Part shown: one piece after another, positions 10,681 through 21,887 of the stretch
How positions within the stretch are numbered: the first letter of the stretch is position 1
How the letters are laid out: each line of letters begins with the position of its first letter
Source: Symbiodinium natans
Taxonomy: Eukaryota; Sar; Dinophyceae; Suessiales; Symbiodiniaceae
Assembly: GCA_905221605.1 (NCBI GenBank)
Contig: CAJNDS010000520.1
Location: forward strand, 55,965 to 119,964
DNA: 64,000 nt
Direction of reading: 5' to 3'
Made by a program: the position numbers and the translations under genes
Notes under the pieces: model-generated
Told to the model about the DNA's origin: nothing
Database searches by the model: none
What the model saw: the letters and a program-made list of their open reading frames with translations, nothing else

Positions 10681-10854
10681 TATCATCTTTTAAACGGTTC
10701 TGAGGGGAATAGAAGGCACCGATTTCCCGAAGTCCCTACCAAGAAATGTGTAAGGTTTTGCGAGTCATGCTTCCTTCTTGCGTTCTAGCTTGGGTACCCT
10801 CAAGGAGGGGTCAAAATTTAGGGTTCAGGGTGTAGGGTTGAAGGTGTATCATAG

Positions 10855-10985
10855 GGTAGTTTCATGGTCTCTCAGTATGGGCCCTTTAAGAGGGACCCCA
10901 TATATACCCTATATAAATGAAGAGCCCATACATCAGAACCCTCTGAAGGAGGTTAGGGACCACATGAAGGGCCCATGAAGCTACC
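10855..10985. mobile_element. Miniature palindromic element, family M4
   Basis: The left arm TTTCATGGTCTCTCAGTATG faces a right arm containing AGGGACCACATGAAGGGCCC, with a TATATACCCTATATAAATGA centre. Same design as the copies at 6570 and 8570. Confidence 0.5.
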
Positions 10986-11226
10986 CTTAGAGTTTTTTGG
11001 TTGGGGCATCTAGTTAGTTGAGGCCCACCTTGCAGCTGTATCTGTTCAGAGCTGCTCGCTTTCATGGAGCAAAGATGGAAACTTAACCTAAACTCCTAAA
11101 CCCTATTATAGCCCTGAGCCCTGAACCGTGGGGTTTAGCCTTTAGGGTGTAGTAGAAGGGGCCCGAAATACCCAAGCCATAGCCTATAACCTTAAACCCG
11201 ACATCCCCGCCCCCACCACGTGCTGG

Positions 11227-11560
11227 CGTGTTGCTGCTGTGGTGCTGCGGGATGTCCTGCATGGAGCTCAGGAAGCCCATGGTAGTGATACTTACAATGT
11301 GGTGTACTTGGGCTGTGCAGCAGTTCCCATCAAACGACTTCAAGGCTCGATGTTTAGATATTGAGCTACATGGACTTGCAGGAAAGGTTTGCACTGATTA
11401 TTTTATCCATGCTCCATGTCCTGAATCCTACCCTATACCTACAGGCTGTGCAGGCAGTTGCAACCAATGGAAACTGCAGGTTCGTAGAGCCTCCTGCAAG
11501 GCCCAACCACAAAACCCCTCGGCCTTCATCCCAACCTTCAGATGTTCCCCCTCAAGACTA
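11227..11560 (+). CDS. Possible short exons of an unrecognised gene
   Basis: A plus-strand frame is open from 11228 for 123 codons. It contains a natural-looking stretch (QFPSNDFKARCLDIELHGLA) starting after GGGCTGTGCAG and ending at a CTTGCAG|GAAAGG-type edge; a second frame reads LQAVQAVATNGNCR. The minus strand is also open for about 100 codons, so orientation is a guess. No family is recognised. The frame runs into the miniature element at 11561. Confidence 0.2.
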
Positions 11561-11640
11561 CCAGTCCTCAATAGGGATTCCGATCGCCCCCCACGATAAT
11601 CCCTATTATAAGGACGGTTAGTGTAAGGGGGAACATCCCA
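11561..11640. mobile_element. Miniature inverted-repeat element, family M1 (partial)
   Basis: Shows AGTCCTCAATAGGGATT on the left and TAAGGACGGTTAGTGTAAGG with GGGGAACATCCCA on the right. Better copies (32777, 40168, 40944) begin TGGGATGTTCCCCCTTATAC and end with its reverse complement. Here the outer left arm is missing. Confidence 0.6.
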
Positions 11641-11811
11641 TGCCCAACTCTCTAAACCCCAAACCGTAAACCCGAAACCCGAAACCCCAAACCCTAAACC
11701 CTAAACCCTAAACAAACAACCCTCTCAACCCCAATAAGCCTTCTCCACCACCAACCCATATCCTCCACTAGCAGCTCTCCAGCTCGAAAGCGTCCGCAAT
11801 ATCTGGTAGTT

Positions 11812-11911
11812 CTCTAAATTGGGGTCCCTTTTTGGGTCCTCTACATAGTACGGCACCCTCAAAATCAGGAGCCCCAAAAAGGGACCCCAATTTAAAGAAC
11901 TACCCATCTGG
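11812..11911. mobile_element. Miniature inverted-repeat element, family M3
   Basis: Left arm CTCTAAATTGGGGTCCCTTT is the near-perfect reverse complement of the right arm AAAGGGACCCCAATTTAAAG. Centre contains TAGTACGGCACCC. A second copy is at 29284-29398. Confidence 0.65.
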
Positions 11912-12345
11912 TGAACTCTGAGATTCTCTAGGACCCAGAGTACTAGAGGGGTCGGAATAGCTATTAATAGTCTCCCCTTATGGTCCATTTATAATTGTAC
12001 GAGAACAACCTCTGAGTTCTAACCTAAGCTAAGGACCTGATAACCCAATTTAAGGCCCTTATTATAACTCTACTGTTACTAGGGCGGGCTCCACCTGCTT
12101 GTAGCAGCCAACCACTCGAAAGTTTGGATTTTTGCAAGTTTCCGAGCTGAGGTTTCAGCATTGCAAGGATAGCTCGGGGTGCCCTCCTTGTAAACTTTAG
12201 CATCAAGCTTTGGGGAGCTCTGAAGGTCGTACCTGCCGGGCGTAGCCAACGATGCAATGCTGGCCGTTTGGTTAGGGACGTCTGCTTTGATTGGGGTTAA
12301 GGGTTTAGGGTTTAGGGTTCAGGGTTTAGAGTTGTACATGAGGGT

Positions 12346-12410
12346 TTCCGAATTTAGGGGGACCTTATTGGGGTCCGTATTGCAAGGGAATCCTACTATT
12401 TGATTTTAGG
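12346..12410. mobile_element. Left half of a family M2 element, cut at block B
   Basis: ATGAGGGTTTCCGAATTTAG and TTGCAAGGGAATCCTACTAT match the left half of the complete M2 copy at 36808-36893. The right half is absent. The sequence runs straight into the poly-C at 12411 that starts duplicated block B. Confidence 0.6.
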
Positions 12411-12430
12411 CCCCCCCCCCCCCCCCCCGG

Positions 12431-12680
12431 GGTGGCTTAAATAGGGTCTATTTGGAAGCTGGGACTCGGGTTTTCTTATAGCCATACACGTTTCCACGAG
12501 GGTACGCTGCTGTCACGTCCGTCGTACTATGGAGGCCTCAGGAACAAGAACCAGGTAGTTCCTCTTTTCTCTTCTCTTTTTCTCCTCAATCCTAAAGTCG
12601 AAGGCTCTCGTGAGGAGAAGAGAAGGGAGAGAAGGAGGGAAAGATAAGAGGAACACGATTTTCAGGGGAAGAGCCAAGAA
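12431..12680 (+). repeat. Left terminal repeat of element B
   Basis: Matches 709-960 and the reverse complement of 6141-6391. Confidence 0.75.
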
Positions 12681-15140
12681 AAGAATAGAAGAGAGATAAA
12701 ACAAGGCGCAAAGAAGATGGTACTCTTCTTTATCTATCCTCTCTCCCTTATCTCTCCGTTCCCTCTGTCTTTTCGAAATGAGAAAAACAAAAAGAAAGAT
12801 GAAAAGAAGAAGGGTTAGGAAAAGAGCCGAAGAGATAGGCCGAAAAGAGGGGTATGGTGAAGTACGGCAAAGGTCCACGCACAAGGAGTCACCTTCTGCT
12901 TACCCTTCCACTGCTTGATTTTACAAGCTCCTTTCTTGTGTTTTATCAGTTAAAATTAAAGGAAACAGAAGGAGAGAAGGGAAAGGGAAGTGAGAGAGGA
13001 GAGACAACAAGGAGGCCATTTTAATTTCCTGTGAGTTATCAAAAGGAATGCAATATTATGGGAAGAGCAATGGGAAAAAAGAGTGGAAGAGAAATTAAGA
13101 CAGGAGAGGGAGGTGCAAAAATAAGGCAAAGAGAAGATGGTGCCGTTTTCATCTCACCTCTCGTTCTTATCTTACTCTTCTCTGGTTCTTTTCCCTGTGA
13201 AATAAAAAAACAAAAGGAAGGACAATGAACATATAAAGGAACCCGTTTTCGTTTTCCGTTTGGGCACAAGGAAAAAAAACAGAGGCGATAGGGCGAGAGG
13301 AGGGGTTTGCTGAAGCATGGGGAGGGTGTACGGGCAAGGGGCCAACTCCGCCCACTTCCCCCATCCATTGAAAGAGGAAAAGGAACAGGGCCTCCATTCC
13401 CCTCTTATTCTTCCTTTCTTGCGTTTTTGTCGTTTAGAAGGGAACAGGAGAAGAGGAGGGAGAGAGAAGGAGAGAGGAGACATAAAAAGGGTTGCATTTT
13501 AATGGGAAGAGCAAAGAAAAGACCAGAAGAGAGATGATGGGAGAAGAGGGGGAGACAAAACAAGGCGCACAGAAAATGGGCAGATAAGAAGAGAGGAAAG
13601 GGAATGACCAAGTACAATGAGAGTTCTTCAATTTCCCTCCCTATCTCTTATGTTACTTTTCCTTCTTGTGGGGTGTCCCTTTTTCTCTTGAAGATGCAGA
13701 AAACGATTGAAAAGGACACCCGTTCCATCGCCCATATGTAGGGAAAAAGAGAGAGAATCATGAGCATCAGCTGGGCTTGCTGCCAATCCAACATGGGCGT
13801 CCCTTTTAATCGCATTCTGTGTCCTTTTTTCTCGCTTGAAGATGCAGAAAACGATCCAAAAGCACATCTGTTGGAGGAAGAGAGAAGGAGAGAGGAGAGA
13901 TACCAAGGATTGCATATTTAATGGGAAGAGCAAGGAAGAGAATAGAAGACAGATGAATAGAGAAGATGGCGCTCTTCTTTATCTATTCTCTCTCCCTTGT
14001 TTCTCCCTTCCCTCTTTCTTTTCGAAATGAGAAAAACAAAAAAGGAAGAACTATGAGAAGGAGAAGAGTAAGGAAAGGAACAGAAGAGATAGGCCGAGAG
14101 GATGAATATGATGGAGTATTATGGAAAGGCTCACGCGCAAGGAGTCACCCTCTGCTTACCTTTTCACTGCTTTATCATATGAGTTCCTTTCTTGTGTTTT
14201 TATCAGTTAAAAGGAAGCGGAAGAAGAGAAGGGAAAGGGAAGTGAGAGAGGAAAGATAACAAGGATGCTATGTTTCCCGAAGCGTGCTGCAAGGAATAGA
14301 AGAGACAGGAAGCAAGGAGACGGAATCACAAAATAAGGCGCAAAGCTGTACATATCATCTCTCCCTTGTCTCTCCCTATTCCCTTTCGAACTAGAAAAAA
14401 CCATTCTTGCTTTTCACAGATAGGTTCCCTCTCTCCTCTTCAGGAAATCCCCTTTCCCTTATGTTGCTTTTTGAAGCGAATAAGAAAAATAGCAGATAAG
14501 AAGAGAGGAAAGGGTCAATTTCCCTCCCTATCTCTTATGTTGCTTTTCCTTCTTGTGGGGTGTCCCTGTTTCTCTTGAAGATGCAGAAAACGATTGAAAA
14601 GGACACCCGTTCCATCGCCCATGTGTAGGGAAAGAGAGAGAATCATGAGCATCAGCTGGGCTTGCTGCCAATCCAACATGGGCGTCCCTTTTAATCGCAG
14701 TCTGTGTCCTTTTTTCTCGCTTGAAGATGCAGAAAACGATCCAAAAGCACATCTGTTGGAGGAAGAGAGAAGGAGAGAGGAGAGATACCAAGGATTGCAT
14801 ATTTAATGGGAAGAGCAAGGAAGAGAATAGAAGACAGATGAATAGAGAAGAGGGAGAGACAAAACAAGGCGCAGAGAAGATGGCACTCTTCTTTATCTAT
14901 TCTCTCTCCCTTGTTTCTCCCTTCCCTCTTTCTTTTCGAAATGAGAAAAACAAAAAGGAAGAACTATGAGAAGGAGAAGAGTAAGGAAAGGAACAGAAGA
15001 GATAGGCCGAGAGGATGAATATGATGGAGTATTATGGAAAGGCTCACGCGCAAGGAGTCACCCTCTGCTTACCTTTCCACTGCTTTATCATATGAGTTCC
15101 TTTCTTGTGTTTTATCAGTTAAAAGGAAGCAGAAGAGAAG
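12680..15140. repeat. Purine/pyrimidine tract, copy B
   Basis: Second copy of the ~430-bp-period tract at 960-3430. Small indels distinguish it: about 24 bp around 12690 is missing relative to 975, and GA-rich additions occur near 14255 and 14765. The conserved ATCATGAGCATCAGCTGGG core occurs at 13757 and 14642. Confidence 0.7.
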
Positions 15141-17442
15141 GGAAAAGCAAAAATTGAGCCCAACATTTTAGGACCAGGGCTTGCGATCTGACTCTTTGGA
15201 GCAAAAATCGATTCCAAAATCTTAGGGACCAGGGCTTGCGATGTTACTCTTTGGAGCAAAAAATGAGCCCAAAATCTTAAAGACCGGGGCTTGCGATTTC
15301 ACCTTTTGGAGCAAATACTGGGCCCAAAATCTTAGGGACCAGGGCTTGCAATTTGACTCCGTGGAGCACAAATCGACCCCGAAATCTTAGGGACCAGGGC
15401 TTGCGATTTGACTCTGTGGAGCACAAATCGACCCCGAAAACTTAGGGACCAGGGCTTGCGATTTGACTCTTTGGAGCAAAAATCGACCCAAAAATCTAAG
15501 GGACCAGGGCTTGCGATTTTACTCTTTGGCGCAAAAACTGGGCCCCAAATCTTAGGGACCAGGGCTTGCGATGTCACTCTTTGGAGCAAAATTGAACCCA
15601 AAGTCTTAGGGACCAGGGCTTGCGATTTGACTCTTTGGAGCAAAAACTGTGCCCAAAATCTTAGGGAGCAGGTTTGCGATTTGACTCTTTGGAGCAAAAA
15701 CTGGGCCCCAAGTCTTAGGGACCAGGGCTTGCGGTTTGACTCTTTGGAGCAAAAATTGAACCCAAAATCTTAGGGACCAGGGCTTGCGATTTGACTCTTT
15801 GAACCAAAAACTGGGCCCAAAATCTTAGGGACAAGGGCTTGCGATGTCACTCTTTGGAGCAAAAAATGAACCCAAAATCTTAGGGACCAGGGCTTGCGAT
15901 TTGACTCTTTGGAGCAAAAACTGGGCCCCAAATCTTGAGGGACCAGGGCTTGCGATTTGACTCTTTGGAGCAAAAATTGAACCCAAAATCTTAGGGACCA
16001 GGGCTTGCGATTTGGAGCAAAAACTGGGCCCAAGATCTTAGGGACCAGGGCTTGCGTCACTCTTTGGAGCAACAATGAATGCAAAATCTTAGGGAGCAGG
16101 GCCTGCGATTTGACTCTTTGGAGCAAAAATTGAACCCAAAATCTTAGGGACCAGGGCTTGCGATTTGACTCTTTGGAGCAAAAACTGGGCCCAAGATCTT
16201 AGGGACCAGGGCTTGCGATGTCACTCTTTGGAGCAAAAAATGAACCCAAAATCTTAGGGAGCAGGGCTTGCGATTTGACCCTTTGGAGCAAAAACTGTGC
16301 CCCAAATCTTAGGGACCAGGGCTTGCGGTTTGACTCTTTGGAGCAAAAATTGAACCCGAAATCTTCGGGACCAGGGCTTGCGATTTGACTCTTCGGAGCA
16401 AAAATTGAACCCAAAATCTTAGGGACCAGGACTTGCGATGTCACTCTTTGGAGCAAAAACTGGGCCCCAAATCTTAGGGACCAGGGCTTGCGATTTGACG
16501 CTTTGGAGCAAAAACTGGGCCCAAAATCTTAGGGACCAGGGCTTGCGATGTTACTCTTTGGAGCAAAAACTGGGCCCCAAATCTTAGGGACCAGGGCTTG
16601 CGATGTCACTCTTTGGAGCAAAAATTAAACCCAAAATCTTAGGGACCAGGACTTGCGATGTCACTCTTTGGAGCAAAAACTGGGCCCCCAATCTTAGGGA
16701 CCAGAGCTTGCGATGTCACTCTTTGGAGCAAAAATTGAACCCAAAATCTTAGGGACCAGGGCTTGCGATTTGACTCTTCGGAGCAAAAACTGGGCCCCAA
16801 ATCTTAGGGACCAGGGCTTGCGATGTTACTCTTTGGAGCAAAGATTGAACCCAAAATCTTAGGGACCAGGGCTTGCGATTTGACCCTTTGGAGCAAAAAC
16901 TGGGCCCAAAATCTTAGGGACCAGGGCTTGCGATTTGACTCTTTGGAGCAACTGGGCCCAAGATCTTAGGGACCAGGGCTTGCGATGTCACTCTTTTGGG
17001 CAAGAAATGAGCCCAAAATCTTAGGGAGCAGGGCTTGCGATTTGACCCTTTGGAGCAAAAACTGTGCCCCAAATCTTAGGGACCAGCGCTTGCGGTTTGA
17101 CTCTGTGGAGCAAAAATTGAACCCGAAATCTTCGGGACCAGGGCTTGCGATTTGACTCTTCGGAGCAAGAAATGAGCCCAAAATCTTAAGGACCAGGGCT
17201 TGCTTTGGAGCAAAAAACTGAGTCCAAAATCTTCGGGACCAGGGCTTGCGATTTGACTCTTTGGAGCAAAAACTGGGCCCCAAATAATAGGGACCAGGGC
17301 TTGCGATGTTACTCTTTGGGGCAAGAAATGAGCCCAAAATCTTAGGGACCCGGGCTTGCGATGTTACTCTTTGGGGCAAGAAATGAGCTCAAAATCTTAG
17401 GGACCAGGGCTTGCGATGTCACTTTTTGGAGCAAAAACTGTG
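15140..17442. repeat. 55-bp satellite, copy B
   Basis: Same 55-bp units as 3430-5735. The two arrays share unit order at both ends and differ in the middle by gain, loss or exchange of units. Confidence 0.85.
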
Positions 17443-17650
17443 CCCTAGTATTGGGGGGAGGAGGGCTCGTGATTTAGTATTGGGAGGAGGCCCGGGCTCG
17501 TAAATTAGTATTGGGGGGAGGCCCGGGCTCGTGATTTAGTATTGCGGGAAGGCCCGGGCTCGTAATTTAGTATTGGGGGGAGGCCCGGGCTCGTGATTTA
17601 GTATTGGGGGGAGGCCCGGGCTCGTGGTTTAGTATTGGGGGGAGGAGGAT
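17442..17650. repeat. 31-bp GC-rich satellite, copy B
   Basis: Same GTATTGGGGGGAGGCCCGGG-type units as 5735-5940, with matching sequence variants. Confidence 0.8.
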
Positions 17651-17659
17651 GCCCCAGCC

Positions 17660-18600
17660 CCCACCCCCCATTTGGAAATAAATGAATTACTTGAATTAAT
17701 TGAAATAATTGAATTAATTAATTCAATTAATTGATTTATTTCCAAAGGGGAGGTGGAATTAATTTAATTAATTGAATTAATTCAATTATTTCAATTAATT
17801 CAAGTAATTCATTTATTTCCAAATGGGGGGGATTCCCCAGCCCCCACCCCCCCCCTTTGGAAATAAATGAATTAATTCAATTAATTGAATTAATTGAATT
17901 AATTCAATTAATTCAATTAATTCAATTAATTCATTTATTTCCAAAGGGGAGGTGGAATTAATTGAATTAATTGAATTAATTGAATTAATTCAATTATTTC
18001 AATTAATTCAATTAATTCAATTAATTCATTTATTTCCAAATGGGGGGGATTCCCCAGCCCCCACCCCCCCCCTTTGGAAATAAATGAATTAATTGAATTA
18101 ATTGAATTAATTGAATTAATTGAATTTCAATTAATTCAATTAATTCATTTATTTCCAAAGGGGAGGTGGAATTAATTGAATTAGAATTAATTGAATTAAT
18201 TCAATTATTTCAATTAATTCAATTAATTCAATTAATTCATTTATTTCCAAAGGGGGGGGAGGGGTGGGGGCTGGGGAATCCCCCCATTTGGAAATAATTG
18301 AATTTTGAATTAATTGAATTAATTGAATTAATTGAATTAATTGAATTAATTGAATCAATTCAATTAATTCAATTAATTCAATCAATTAATTCAATTAATT
18401 CCACCCCCCCTTTGGAAATAAATGAATTAATTGAATTAATTGAATTAATTGAATTAATTCAATTAATTCAATTAATTCAATTAATTCAATTAATTCAATT
18501 AATTCAATTAATTCAATTAATTCATTTATTTCCAAAGGGGGGGGGTGGGGGCTGGGGAATCCCCCCCATTTGGAAATGAATGAACTAATTGAACGAAATT
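17660..18600. repeat. Cluster of A/T palindromes framed by C- and G-runs
   Basis: A series of palindromes, each with a (ATTAATTGA)n arm followed by a (TCAATTAAT)n arm. Most are framed by CCCATTTGGAAATAAATGA and TCATTTATTTCCAAAGGGG. At least five occur here. Translated frames are monotonous I/E/L/Q repeats and are not genes. Each is able to form a long hairpin or cruciform. Confidence 0.85.
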
Positions 18601-18604
18601 ATTT

Positions 18605-19315
18605 AAACTATCGCGGCTCGATTTGGCCAAATTTTGCCGGGCAGCCTGCGGGCAAAATTTGGCCAAATCGGGCTGCTCTTCGTATGCCATGAGAAATGCG
18701 CGGCTCGATTTGGCCAAATTTTGCCCGGAGGCTGCCCGGCAAAATTTGGCCAAATCGAGCCGCGCATTTCTCAGCGCGTACGACGAGCAGCCCGATTTGG
18801 CCAAATTTTGCCCGCAGACTTCCCGGCAAAATTTGGCCAAACCGAGCCGCGATAGTTTAAATAATTTCGGGCCTCCAGAAAGGCGCGGCTCGATTTGGCC
18901 AGATTTTGCCGGGCAGTCTGCGGGCAAAATTTGGCCAAATCGGGCTGCTCGTCGAACGCGATGAGAAATGCGCGGCTCGATTTGGCCAAATTTTGCCGGG
19001 CAGCCTCCGGGCAAAATTTGGCCAAATCGAGCCGCGCCTTTCTGAAGGCCCGAAATTTTTAAACTATCGCGGCTCGATTTGGCCAAATTTTGCCGGGCAG
19101 CTTCCGGGCAAAATTTGGCCAAATCGGGCTGCCCTTCGTATGCGATGAGAAATGCGTGGCTCGATTTGGCCAAATTTTGCCCGGAGGCTGCCCGGCAAAA
19201 TTTGGCCAAATCGAGCCGCGATAGTTTAAATAATTTCGGGCCTCCAGAAAGGCGCGGCTCGATTTGGCCAAATTTTGCCGGGCAGCCTCCGGGCAAAATT
19301 TGGCCAAATCGAGCT
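18605..19315. repeat. GGCC inverted-repeat satellite
   Basis: Eight or so units spaced about 86-98 bp. Each is an inverted repeat with CGATTTGGCCAAATTTTGCC facing GGCAAAATTTGGCCAAATCG across a short GC loop. Alternating spacers contain GATAGTTTAAATAATTTCGG or GAGAAATGCGCGG. Several frames are open on both strands because of the symmetry (including a 256-codon minus frame) and are not called as genes. It sits between two A/T palindrome clusters. Confidence 0.85.
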
Positions 19316-19319
19316 GGGG

Positions 19320-19830
19320 GGGTGGGGTCTGGGGAATCCCCCCCATTTGGAAATAAATGAATTAATTGAATTAATTGAATTAATTCAATTAATTAAATTA
19401 ATTCAATTAATTCCACCCCCCCTTTGGAAATAAATGAATTAATTGAATTTATTGAATTAATTCAATTAATTCAATTAATTCATTTATTTCCAAAGGGGGG
19501 GAGGGGTGGGGGCTGGGGAATCCCCCCCATTTGGAAATAAATGAATTAATTGAATTAATTGAATTAATCGAAATAATTCAACTAATTCAATTAATTCAAT
19601 TAATTCATTTATTTCAATTAATTCCAATTAATTCAATTAATTCAGTTAATTCAGTTAATTCAATTAATTCATTTATTTCCAAAGGGGGGGGTTCAATTAA
19701 TTCAATTAATTCAATTAATTCAACTAATTCAATTAATTCCACCCCCCCCTTTGGAAATAAATGAATTAATTGAATTAATTGATTAAATTCATTAAATTCC
19801 AGGGGGAAAGTGGAAATTAAGGAATTTAAT
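19320..19830. repeat. A/T palindromes, second cluster
   Basis: Same 9-bp unit and same TTTGGAAATAAATGA frame as 17660-18600. Includes mixed units with AATTCAGTTAATT and AATTCCAATT variants. Confidence 0.8.
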
Positions 19831-19866
19831 GAATTAAATTCTGTCTGTGCAACCCTACAGGACCTA

Positions 19867-19975
19867 AAATAGGGTCTATTTGGAACATGGCTCTTGTGAA
19901 TAAGTATACGTTTTGGGGCCTGTTTTCCTCTTGTAAATACGATTCCCAGCTTCCAAATAGACCCTATTTAAGCTG
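19867..19975. mobile_element. ~107-bp mini-element with element A/B terminal motif
   Basis: Starts AAATAGGGTCTATTTGGAA and ends with its reverse complement TTCCAAATAGACCCTATTT. The same motif forms the outer end of the large elements. The interior has AAGTATACGTTTTGGGGCCTG. A second copy is at 20526-20635, both preceded by CAACCCTACAG. Confidence 0.7.
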
Positions 19976-19979
19976 CACA

Positions 19980-20515
19980 CTGGTGCCCCCCCCCCATTTG
20001 GAATTAATTGAATTAATTGAATTAATTGAATTAATTCAGTTAATTGACCCCCCATTTGGAATTAATTGAATTAATTGAATTAATTCAATTAATTCCATTA
20101 ATTCATTTAATTCAATTAATTCCAAAAGGGGGGGGGGGTGAATTAATTCAATTAATTCAATTATTTCCAAATGGTGCCCCCCCCCCGCCCCCAGCCCCGA
20201 GCCCCCCACCCCCCCATTAATTGAATTAATTGAATTAATTGAATTAATTGAATTAATTGAATTAATTGAATTAACTGAATTAATTGAATTAATTCAATTA
20301 ATTCACCCCTCATTTGGAATTAATTGAATTAATTCAATTAATTCAATTAATTCCATTAATTCAATTAATTCCATTAATTCATTTAATTCAATTAATTCCA
20401 AAAGGGGGGGGTGAATTAATTGAATTTATTCAATTAATTCAATTAATTCAACCTCCCCAAGTGTAAATAAATGAATTAATTGAATTAATTGAATTAAATT
20501 CTGTCTTGGCAACCC
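19980..20515. repeat. A/T palindromes, third cluster
   Basis: ATTAATTGA and TCAATTAAT arms separated by C- and G-runs, lying between the two mini-elements. Confidence 0.8.
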
Positions 20516-20525
20516 TACAGAACCT

Positions 20526-20635
20526 AAAATAGGGTCTATTTGGAAGTTGTCTCTTGTAAATAAGTATACGTTTTGGGGCCTGATTTCCTCTTTAAAACAC
20601 GAGTCTCAGCTTCCAAATAGACCCTATTTAAGCTG
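20526..20635. mobile_element. ~107-bp mini-element, second copy
   Basis: Same termini and interior as 19867-19975. Followed by a long poly-C. Confidence 0.7.
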
Positions 20636-20639
20636 CACA

Positions 20640-21140
20640 CCCCCCCCCCCCCCCCATGGTATCCCCCCACCAAACCCTGCCTGTTAACCCTAAAAACACC
20701 ACGGACCACGGGGGGGACAAAGAAACCTCAACCTAAATCCCCAAACCCTAAGCCCTAAAACCTAAACCCACCAATGGACGACAAGGGGGGAGAAGGGTAA
20801 ACCCGAAACCTTCACCGCTTTAACCCTGAACCCTGAACCGAACCACAGGGGGGAGAGGGGAAACCGTTAACCTGCCATTACCCCAAACCTTGAACCCGGA
20901 TTAAACTCTAAACCCACAGTGAACCAATACCAGAGTGAAAAGCCTGAACTCTAACCCTAAACCTCTAAAGCCCTAAAGCCCTAAACCCGTAAACCCTAAA
21001 CCCATGAACCACAGACCATGAACCACGACGGGGGGGGGGGGGGGGGGGGAAACCAAAACCCACCATGAACCGCAGGAAAAGGGGGGATACCATGGGGGGG
21101 GGAGGGGGGGGGGGGCGCCTATGCTGGCCCATATCAGCCC
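20640..21140. other. C/G homopolymers and telomere-like debris
   Basis: Degenerate CCCTAAA units, repeated ACCATGAACC-type sequence and long poly-G runs (21029-21048, 21095-21115). No gene is recognised. Confidence 0.6.
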
Positions 21141-21399
21141 CTGAAAGCCTGCCTTTTCAAAACAAACCTCTTATGCGCCGGGCGACGCTCTCCGCTTCAT
21201 CACTGCAGGGCCCGCCCCCCAGCCGATGAGACTCGGCCCGCAGGCACTGGCCTTCCGCATCTTTGAAATTTCCGGTTTTTTAAAATAGGCTTGTATGGCC
21301 TGTTTAGGGGTTGAACTTGAACGGATGAGTGTGATGAGTGAGGCGTAGGGCTTTGGGTTCAGTGTGGTTTGAAGCTTCATTCTTGCACTGAGCAGGGCC

Positions 21400-21738
21400 A
21401 TGAAAGAAGGCTCCCACCTAATCATGAGTTACGTGAATTCAAGTTTTGGGGTCCTTCCTTGCACCTGCAAGCACGTGCAGCTGGCGACGATTCTAAAGAT
21501 TCTCCAAAGACCGCACACGTTGAAGCCACACATCACACTCAAAGCGCACCTTGATGCGTCAGAGACCTGCCCACAGAGGAGTTTTGTGGCGATTGTAGCT
21601 GGGAGGGGCACAGTGGGAACAGTTGTGAACAAAGAACACTCTCTGACAGCTGCAAGCAATAACCCAGAAGAATACGTCCTAGCACATGTGAAGATATCTT
21701 CACCCATCCCGATGTCCCCAAGGGCCCCGAAACCCTAA
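21400..21738. CDS. Unrecognised coding-like region
   Basis: A plus-strand ATG frame of 112 codons includes natural-looking stretches (HVQLATILKILQRPHTLKPH and FVAIVAGRGTVGTVVNKEHS). The opposite strand is also open for 92 codons with similar quality, so strand is undecided. It ends in CCCTAAG-type telomere-like sequence. No family is recognised. Confidence 0.25.
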
Positions 21739-21887
21739 GCCCTCAACCCCAAAAACCCTACAGTAAGAACCTGTAGCGGCGCATGGTGTCCGCTGCTCCT
21801 GGCAAGAGGTCCGCTGTGAAGACGTCCACGGAGCTGCCTCCGGGTTTTCGGTATGGGGGTTAGGGGTTTAGGGTTTTAGGGGGTTTA

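Larger units (their letters stand above)
12411..21140. mobile_element. Duplicated block B (element B plus extra repeats)
   Basis: Nearly colinear with 705-5960: the GGTGGCTTAAATAGGG start is at 12431 versus 709, and the last common landmark is at 17650 versus 5941, only about 13 bp of net length change over 5.2 kb. After the A/T palindrome, block B continues for about 3 kb that is missing (or hidden in the gap) in copy A. It ends in the same flank as copy A (GCGCCTATGCTGGCCCATAT near 21116). The right ~250-bp inverted repeat of element A is not seen here; instead two ~107-bp mini-elements with the same terminal motif occur. No protein gene is recognised. Confidence 0.65.

Noticed and set aside
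18526-19296. 256-codon minus-strand frame
   Set aside because: Arises from the symmetric GGCC satellite; similar frames exist on the other strand.
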